DNA of 64,000 bases, taken from the NCBI GenBank assembly GCA_947492995.1, contig CANLOU010000001.1, positions 1 to 64,000 of the forward strand. The letters run 5' to 3'. This DNA is from an uncultured Litoreibacter sp. Lineage in GTDB: Bacteria > Pseudomonadota > Alphaproteobacteria > Rhodobacterales > Rhodobacteraceae. The position numbers and the translations under genes were made by a program. The notes below the pieces were generated by a model, which was not told the DNA's origin, did no database searches, and saw nothing but the letters and a program-made list of their open reading frames with translations. Numbering within the stretch: the first letter of the stretch is position 1; the number at the start of each line of letters is the position of its first letter. Positions 59,094 to 64,000 of this stretch are shown one piece after another.

Positions 59094-60770
59094 CTAAAAC
59101 AGACCTTCGATCTCGCCCGCATCATTGAGCATGATCGCTTCAGCCGACGGCACACGCGGCAGGCCCGGCATTGTCATGATCTCACCGCAAATCACCACGA
59201 TGAAGCCCGCGCCCGCCGACAGGCGCACTTCACGCACTGGCACCGAATGGCCCACAGGCGCGCCGCGCCGGTTCGGGTCGGTGGTAAACGAATACTGCGT
59301 CTTCGCCATGCAGACCGGCAGGTTGCCATAGCCCTGCTCTTCCCAGTCTTTCAGCTGGTTGCGGATTTTCTGATCCGCCAGAACTTCGTCGGCGCGGTAA
59401 ATGCGCTTGGCCACGGTCTCGATCTTTTCAAACAGCGGCATCTCGTCAGGGTAGATCGGGGCGAAATTCGCCATATCCGCATCCGCGATCTCGGCCACGC
59501 GGGTCGCAAGGTCTTTTGACCCTTTCGACCCGAACTCCCAATGCTGCGATACAATCGCCTCGGACCCTTGGGCTGAGACATAGTCTTTCACCGCCTGCAC
59601 TTCCGCGTCCGTGTCGGTGACAAAGTGGTTGATCGCCACAACCACCGGCACGCCGAAGGATTTGACGTTTTCGATGTGGCGCCCAAGGTTCGGGCAGCCC
59701 GCTTGCACGGCCTCCACATTCTCTGGCCCAAGGTCGGCTTTTGCCACGCCGCCATTCATCTTCATCGCCCGAACCGTGGCCACGATCACCACGCAGGACG
59801 GGGCCAGCCCGGCCTTGCGGCATTTGATGTTGAGGAATTTCTCCGCGCCCAGATCGGCCCCGAAGCCCGCCTCGGTCACCACGTAATCGGCCAGCTTCAA
59901 CGCCGTCGTCGTCGCAATGACCGAGTTGCAGCCATGCGCAATGTTGGCAAACGGGCCGCCATGCACGAAGGCCGGATTGTTTTCCAGCGTCTGCACAAGG
60001 TTGGGCTGCATCGCGTCTTTCAGCAGCACGGTCATCGCACCATCGGCCTTGATGTCGCGTGCATAAACCGGGGACCGGTCGCGGCGGTAGGCCACAATGA
60101 TCGACCCCAAACGCGCCTGCAGGTCCTCAAGGTTCAACGCCAGACACAGGATCGCCATCACCTCGGATGCGACCGTGATGTCAAAGCCCGCTTCCCGCGG
60201 GAAGCCGTTGGCAACGCCGCCCAAAGACGCCGTGATCTGACGCAGCGCGCGGTCATTCATGTCCACGACACGACGCCAGGCGACACGGCGCGTGTCGATC
60301 TCCAGCTCGTTGCCCCAATAGATGTGGTTGTCGATCATCGCCGATAGCAGGTTATGCGCGGACGTGATCGCGTGGAAATCGCCGGTGAAATGCAGGTTCA
60401 TCTCTTCCATCGGCACAACTTGAGCGTAGCCACCACCAGCGGCCCCGCCCTTCATGCCGAAACACGGACCAAGTGAGGCCTCGCGGATACACACAGCCGC
60501 CTTCTTGCCGATCAGGTTCAGCCCGTCGCCAAGACCCACCGTCGTCGTGGTCTTGCCTTCACCCGCAGGCGTCGGGTTGATCGCGGTCACAAGGATCAGC
60601 TTGCCGTCTTTGTTTTTCTGAACCGAGTTGATGAAGTCTTGGCTCACCTTCGCCTTGTCATGGCCGTAGGGAAGCAGATGCTCGGACGCGATGCCCAGCT
60701 TTTCGCCGATCTCCTGGATCGGGCGTTTTTGCGCGGCGCGTGCGATTTCGATGTCGGAAAGATATGCCAT
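59094..60770 (-). CDS. fhs: formate-tetrahydrofolate ligase
   Basis: 558 residues. The ATP-binding motif is '[20 protein letters not shown]', followed by '[20 protein letters not shown]'. '[20 protein letters not shown]' and 'DINGVL'-position sequence '[20 protein letters not shown]' are also typical. It charges THF with formate using ATP. In roseobacters this step is used in one-carbon oxidation, for instance of methyl groups from betaines or amines, which fits the MttB-like gene in the window. Confidence 0.97.
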   Translation of the reverse strand: MAYLSDIEIARAAQKRPIQEIGEKLGIASEHLLPYGHDKAKVSQDFINSVQKNKDGKLILVTAINPTPAGEGKTTTTVGLGDGLNLIGKKAAVCIREASLGPCFGMKGGAAGGGYAQVVPMEEMNLHFTGDFHAITSAHNLLSAMIDNHIYWGNELEIDTRRVAWRRVVDMNDRALRQITASLGGVANGFPREAGFDITVASEVMAILCLALNLEDLQARLGSIIVAYRRDRSPVYARDIKADGAMTVLLKDAMQPNLVQTLENNPAFVHGGPFANIAHGCNSVIATTTALKLADYVVTEAGFGADLGAEKFLNIKCRKAGLAPSCVVIVATVRAMKMNGGVAKADLGPENVEAVQAGCPNLGRHIENVKSFGVPVVVAINHFVTDTDAEVQAVKDYVSAQGSEAIVSQHWEFGSKGSKDLATRVAEIADADMANFAPIYPDEMPLFEKIETVAKRIYRADEVLADQKIRNQLKDWEEQGYGNLPVCMAKTQYSFTTDPNRRGAPVGHSVPVREVRLSAGAGFIVVICGEIMTMPGLPRVPSAEAIMLNDAGEIEGLF

Positions 60771-60887
60771 GATGTCAGGTCCCCTGCAGGCGTGAATGCC
60801 AATTCAATTGCATCCGCTATACATCTGCATACCGTGCCACCGCCGCGCGTTTCCGACATTTCCCCCTTTGGAATCGGCGCGAGGTCG

Positions 60888-62006
60888 CTACAGTTTCAGC
60901 TCGAACGGCAGCTCGGCCACGGTTTGCCCGTTCACCTGAACCCCCAATTTCTGCGCGCCCGCATAGTCCTTGCGGGTTGTCACAGCCTTATAGGCATGGG
61001 ATTTCGACAGAGTCACCACCTCGCCCTTCTTGGCGGAAATCTCGGTCCATTTGAACACTTTCGGGCTCAGCTTGCCGTTGGCGCGCATGAAATGCAGCAC
61101 GTAATCCACCAGCAACCTCTGGTCGGTTTTCGATGTGAACCCAAACTCAATCGGCATCACATCCCCCAGACCCACGACATCCGGCGCACTCAACGATACC
61201 GCATCCAACGAAGGCGGAGGAAACCCAAACGCCTCCAACGCGCCCGCATGACCCTGCTTTATCAACGTCCGGCAGGCATGTTTCACCAACCGCGCGCGGT
61301 CCTTGCCCGCGTCCACCAACCAGTCCTTCGCCAAATCCGCCACCAAATCCGGCTGGTGCTTGGCAATGTCGTTCAGGTTGTTGGCCACCGACCGCCGCAC
61401 ATATTCCTCCGGGTCGTCGCGCAGCCCGGTCAGCAACGGGATCAGCGGCGAGGGGTCCTTCACAAACCCCTGCAACTTGATCCCCCATGGCAATAGCGGG
61501 CGGCTCCCCTCGGATGCCAGCCGGCGCACATGCACATTCTCATCCCGGGCCCAGCGCATCGCCGTCTCCATCGTCAGCTCAGGATGGTCACGGAAAAAGG
61601 GCCGTACCGCAAATTCCGACGAAAACCGCATGGTCATTTCGCGCAGCGCGTCCAAATTGGGCTCCGGGTCATCCAGCCCATGCCGCGCAATCACCCGCGC
61701 CATCGGCTCGCCCGCCCAGCCGGAAATGCCCTGCTCATCGACGCCCATCTCCGACAATTCCATGTCGACCCGAGGGTGCAACGCCGCCACCATCGCGTCG
61801 CGCTTCAGCGCCAAATCGTCGGGAAACGCGGCATCAATCGCCAAACTGATCTGCTCCGCCCGTGCCAGCATTTCCAGATCGTCCAACCCCGCCAAGGCGG
61901 TTTTCAGAAACACATCGCGGTCAAAGTCAGCGGATACACGGGCCAAATGCCCCGCCATCCCCTCGATCAAAACAGGGTTGTAGATATTCTTGAACGGCTC
62001 AGCCAT
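60888..62006 (-). CDS. DNA alkylation repair protein, AlkC-like (HEAT-repeat)
   Basis: 372 residues from ATG 62006. All-helical HEAT-like repeats: 'EQISLAIDAAFPDDLALKRD', 'DENVHVRRLASEGSRPLLPW', 'DDPEEYVRRSVANNLNDIAK'. The last 110 residues form a beta-rich, Ig-like end ('FKWTEISAKKGEVVTLSKSH', 'KLGVQVNGQTVAELPFEL'), as in AlkC. AlkC/AlkD enzymes remove 3-methyl- or 7-methyl-purines. It overlaps the MOSC gene by 8 bases. Confidence 0.82.
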   Translation of the reverse strand: MAEPFKNIYNPVLIEGMAGHLARVSADFDRDVFLKTALAGLDDLEMLARAEQISLAIDAAFPDDLALKRDAMVAALHPRVDMELSEMGVDEQGISGWAGEPMARVIARHGLDDPEPNLDALREMTMRFSSEFAVRPFFRDHPELTMETAMRWARDENVHVRRLASEGSRPLLPWGIKLQGFVKDPSPLIPLLTGLRDDPEEYVRRSVANNLNDIAKHQPDLVADLAKDWLVDAGKDRARLVKHACRTLIKQGHAGALEAFGFPPPSLDAVSLSAPDVVGLGDVMPIEFGFTSKTDQRLLVDYVLHFMRANGKLSPKVFKWTEISAKKGEVVTLSKSHAYKAVTTRKDYAGAQKLGVQVNGQTVAELPFELKL

Positions 62007-62583
62007 TCGGCTGCCACCCCCGCTGCCCCGGCACATGCAAGGTCACCGCGTCGCCGACCTTCAAAACGCCCTCGCGCTCCACCCAGGCCGTCACCCCGCG
62101 TTTGTCCTTGGCCGCCAGTTTGAACCCTTTGCCATGCCCCGGCGCATCTTCGTCAATGACCGGCGCAGGCAAATGGCAGGGCTGGTTTTCCATATCCACC
62201 GTCAGCGTCGCGCCGCTCTCTGACTGCAACCGCGACGAGGGCGGGATATGCGTAAAATCGGGAATGCCCTCAATCACCAGCCCAGCGCCGCACCATTCAG
62301 GGTTGAAATGCTCCACCCCAATATCGGCGGCGACCTGCGCCATTTCCTCGGCCGACACCACGCAAATCTGGCGCGTGTTCCTGATCTCGGTGCCCTTGGG
62401 ATATTGCGTCTTCACGCGGCTGCAGGACGGTCTTGTCAGCCCACCATGGTCCTCGCCCTGCAACCCGGCAAAGCTGACCTCCACCTGATCCACTGGCTCC
62501 GAGCGCAGCGCCGCGTCGCGGTCCGGCACCCGGCCAAGCCAGACGATCTTTCCTGTATATTCGGTCTTTATCAACGCTGGCAT
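61999..62583 (-). CDS. MOSC-domain protein
   Basis: 194 residues from ATG 62583 with GGGAGG upstream. 'DQVEVSFAGLQGEDHGGLTR', then 'PSCSRVKTQYPKGTEIRNTR' with the conserved Cys region, and 'GVEHFNPEWCGAGLVIEGIP' are the MOSC pattern of molybdenum-cofactor sulfurase C-terminal proteins. It probably carries or delivers sulfur to an unknown acceptor. The overlap with the AlkC-like gene shows translational coupling without an obvious functional link. Confidence 0.87.
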   Translation of the reverse strand: MPALIKTEYTGKIVWLGRVPDRDAALRSEPVDQVEVSFAGLQGEDHGGLTRPSCSRVKTQYPKGTEIRNTRQICVVSAEEMAQVAADIGVEHFNPEWCGAGLVIEGIPDFTHIPPSSRLQSESGATLTVDMENQPCHLPAPVIDEDAPGHGKGFKLAAKDKRGVTAWVEREGVLKVGDAVTLHVPGQRGWQPNG

Positions 62584-62663
62584 CGCGCCCTCCCAAAACT
62601 GCTGGGCGCAAACTGCCAGCCCCCGCGCGGGGGGTCCAGTCACGGATTGTGATATTGCGGGTC

Positions 62664-62698
62664 ACAAAAGAAAAACCCCGGCGCTGAGGCCGGGGTTT
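62664..62698 (-). terminator. intrinsic terminator of ftsH
   Basis: On the minus strand the arms AAACCCCGGC and GCCGGGGTTT (62673-62698, 6-base loop) are followed by TTTTTCTTTT. It begins 7 bases after the ftsH stop. Confidence 0.9.
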
Positions 62699-62704
62699 CA
62701 AACG

Positions 62705-64000
62705 TTACGCAGAGGGTTCGGGTTCCATCCCCGGGTCCTTCGGCGTCTTTGGCTTCTTGGTCTTCGGGATGGCCGCCAGTGACGGTTTGCCGCCGCTATC
62801 GGGCTCGTCCTTGTCGTCGTCATGGTCAATTGGCAGCCCCGCGATCACCTTGGTGATCTCGTCGCCGGTCAATGTCTCATACTCCAACAGGCCCTGCGCC
62901 AGACGCTCGAAATCCTTGTTGTGCTTCTTCAGGATCTTGACGGCGGTGTCGTAGCCCTCGTCGATGATGGCCTTTACCTCGTCCTCGATCAGCTGCTTGG
63001 TCGCCGCCGAGACAGAGAAACCGCCTGCGCCGCCGCCACCTTGGTAGCCAGCCGCCGCTTCTTGGTAGTCGATGTTGCCGACCTTGTCGGACATGCCCCA
63101 GCGCATCACCATGGACCGCGCCATCTGGCTGGCCTGCTGAATGTCGCCCACAGGGCCAGATGACACTGAATCCGCGCCGTATTTCAGAATTTCGGCCGCC
63201 TTGCCCGCCATGGTCATGGCGATGCGTTGCTTGGCCTCGTCCTTGAACAGCTGTAGCCGGTCCATCTCGGGCAGGGACACAACCATGCCCAATGCGCCGC
63301 CGCGCGGGATGATCGTCGCCTTGTAGACGGGGTCGCATTTCTCAAGGTTCAGCCCCACAATTGCGTGGCCTGCCTCGTGGTAGGCGGTCTTTTCTTTCTG
63401 GTCCTGCGTCAGCACCATGGACCGGCGTTCCACGCCCATCAGCACCTTGTCCTTGGCCATCTCGAAATCTTCCATCGTGACAACCCGGCGCCCGATCCGC
63501 GCGGCGGACAAGGCCGCCTCGTTCACCAGGTTGGCCAGCTCCGCACCCGAGAAACCGGGGGACCCGCGCGCAATGATGCGCAGATCAACGTCAGGCCCCA
63601 GCGGGGTCTTGCGGGCATGCACGCGCAAAATCTTCTCGCGGCCTTTGATGTCGGGGTTGGGCACCTGCACCTGACGGTCAAAGCGGCCCGGGCGCAGCAG
63701 CGCAGGGTCCAGCACGTCGGCGCGGTTGGTCGCAGCCACAATGATGATGCCTTCATTGGCCTCAAAGCCGTCCATCTCAACCAGCAGTTGGTTCAGCGTT
63801 TGCTCGCGCTCGTCATTCCCGCCGCCATAACCCGCGCCACGGGACCGGCCCACGGCGTCGATCTCGTCGATAAACAGAATGCAAGGCGCGTTCTTCTTGG
63901 CTTGGTCGAACATGTCGCGCACACGCGACGCGCCCACACCCACAAACATTTCAACGAAGTCGGACCCCGAAATGGTGAAGAACGGCACGCCCGCCTCGCC
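62705..64000 (-). CDS. ftsH: ATP-dependent zinc metalloprotease FtsH, C-terminal part (cut by window end)
   Basis: The frame is open to base 64000, giving the last about 431 residues. The AAA Walker B is '[20 protein letters not shown]', the second region of homology is '[20 protein letters not shown]', and the zinc protease site is '[13 protein letters not shown]'. It ends in an acidic then basic low-complexity tail ('[14 protein letters not shown]'). FtsH degrades membrane and some cytoplasmic proteins. The membrane helices and Walker A lie outside the window. Confidence 0.96.
   Translation of the reverse strand, partial: GEAGVPFFTISGSDFVEMFVGVGASRVRDMFDQAKKNAPCILFIDEIDAVGRSRGAGYGGGNDEREQTLNQLLVEMDGFEANEGIIIVAATNRADVLDPALLRPGRFDRQVQVPNPDIKGREKILRVHARKTPLGPDVDLRIIARGSPGFSGAELANLVNEAALSAARIGRRVVTMEDFEMAKDKVLMGVERRSMVLTQDQKEKTAYHEAGHAIVGLNLEKCDPVYKATIIPRGGALGMVVSLPEMDRLQLFKDEAKQRIAMTMAGKAAEILKYGADSVSSGPVGDIQQASQMARSMVMRWGMSDKVGNIDYQEAAAGYQGGGGAGGFSVSAATKQLIEDEVKAIIDEGYDTAVKILKKHNKDFERLAQGLLEYETLTGDEITKVIAGLPIDHDDDKDEPDSGGKPSLAAIPKTKKPKTPKDPGMEPEPSA

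Noticed and set aside
1-64000. CRISPR array, insertion sequence, prophage or rRNA operon
   Set aside because: No regularly spaced repeats, transposase- or phage-like proteins, or rRNA stretches were seen on either strand.

Overview
This 64 kb window is chromosomal DNA from an alphaproteobacterium, almost certainly a marine Rhodobacterales (Roseobacter group) species. The evidence is the family-level look of nearly every protein, TTGC-N17-TAAA-like promoters, a CtrA box before a Tad pilin gene, a ribH2 gene behind an FMN riboswitch, fhs/folD one-carbon genes and an MttB-family methyltransferase. I see no transposase, integrase, CRISPR array or rRNA. There is one tRNA, tRNA-Glu(TTC).

Layout. 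0-6.2 kb holds the end of glyA, a TetR regulator with its operator, a small lipoprotein, hom, a bacterial ceramidase, glpX, recJ and tRNA-Glu. 6.2-10.7 kb holds an AraC-type regulator divergent from a periplasmic molybdenum hydroxylase of isoquinoline-oxidoreductase type with its own di-haem cytochrome c. 10.7-17.7 kb holds a DNA glycosylase, SRPBCC and LysR genes, an MttB-like methyltransferase, a Tat-exported MsrB-like protein, a second AraC regulator and a HAD phosphatase. At 17.7-18.4 kb an FMN riboswitch precedes ribH2.

The most unusual region is 18.5-28.2 kb. Six minus-strand genes all overlap end to end. Three of them carry a Rieske [2Fe-2S] domain, each fused to a different partner: a ThDP enzyme, a ferric-reductase-like membrane domain, and a glutamate-synthase-like FMN domain. 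Divergent from them across a 373-bp gap is a 1061-residue self-sufficient reductive dehalogenase (corrinoid and 2x[4Fe-4S] part fused to a flavin/NAD reductase and a ferredoxin). I read the two arms as one redox system, probably handling halogenated aromatic compounds. That role is inference.

28.2-33.3 kb holds a DUF3572 gene, a PleD-like diguanylate cyclase with a degenerate first receiver, an ECF sigma/anti-sigma-like/heavy-metal-sensor operon, an EF-hand protein, a DUF983 gene and a Nudix gene. 33.4-37.9 kb encodes a pathway like mycobacterial decaprenylphosphoryl-arabinose synthesis: a membrane flippase-like protein, DprE1-like, DprE2-like and a HAD-UbiA phosphoribosyltransferase. 37.9-53 kb is a Tad/Flp pilus island: lytic transglycosylase, two pilins, cpaB, cpaC, an ompA-like gene, cpaE, cpaF, tadB, tadC, two TPR lipoproteins and a prepilin peptidase, followed by a GT-C-like membrane glycosyltransferase candidate and an AAA ATPase. 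The polyprenyl-arabinose genes next to the pilus genes, with a GT-C candidate inside the island, suggest pilin or envelope arabinosylation. 53-64 kb holds a beta-hydroxyacid dehydrogenase, the ligase-associated helicase/PdeM pair, a LytTR membrane regulator, folD, fhs, an AlkC-like repair protein, a MOSC protein and the C-terminal part of ftsH, cut by the window end.

Coordinates and starts were chosen by reading ribosome-binding sites, overlaps and signal peptides. No database search was possible, so family names rest on recognised motifs.
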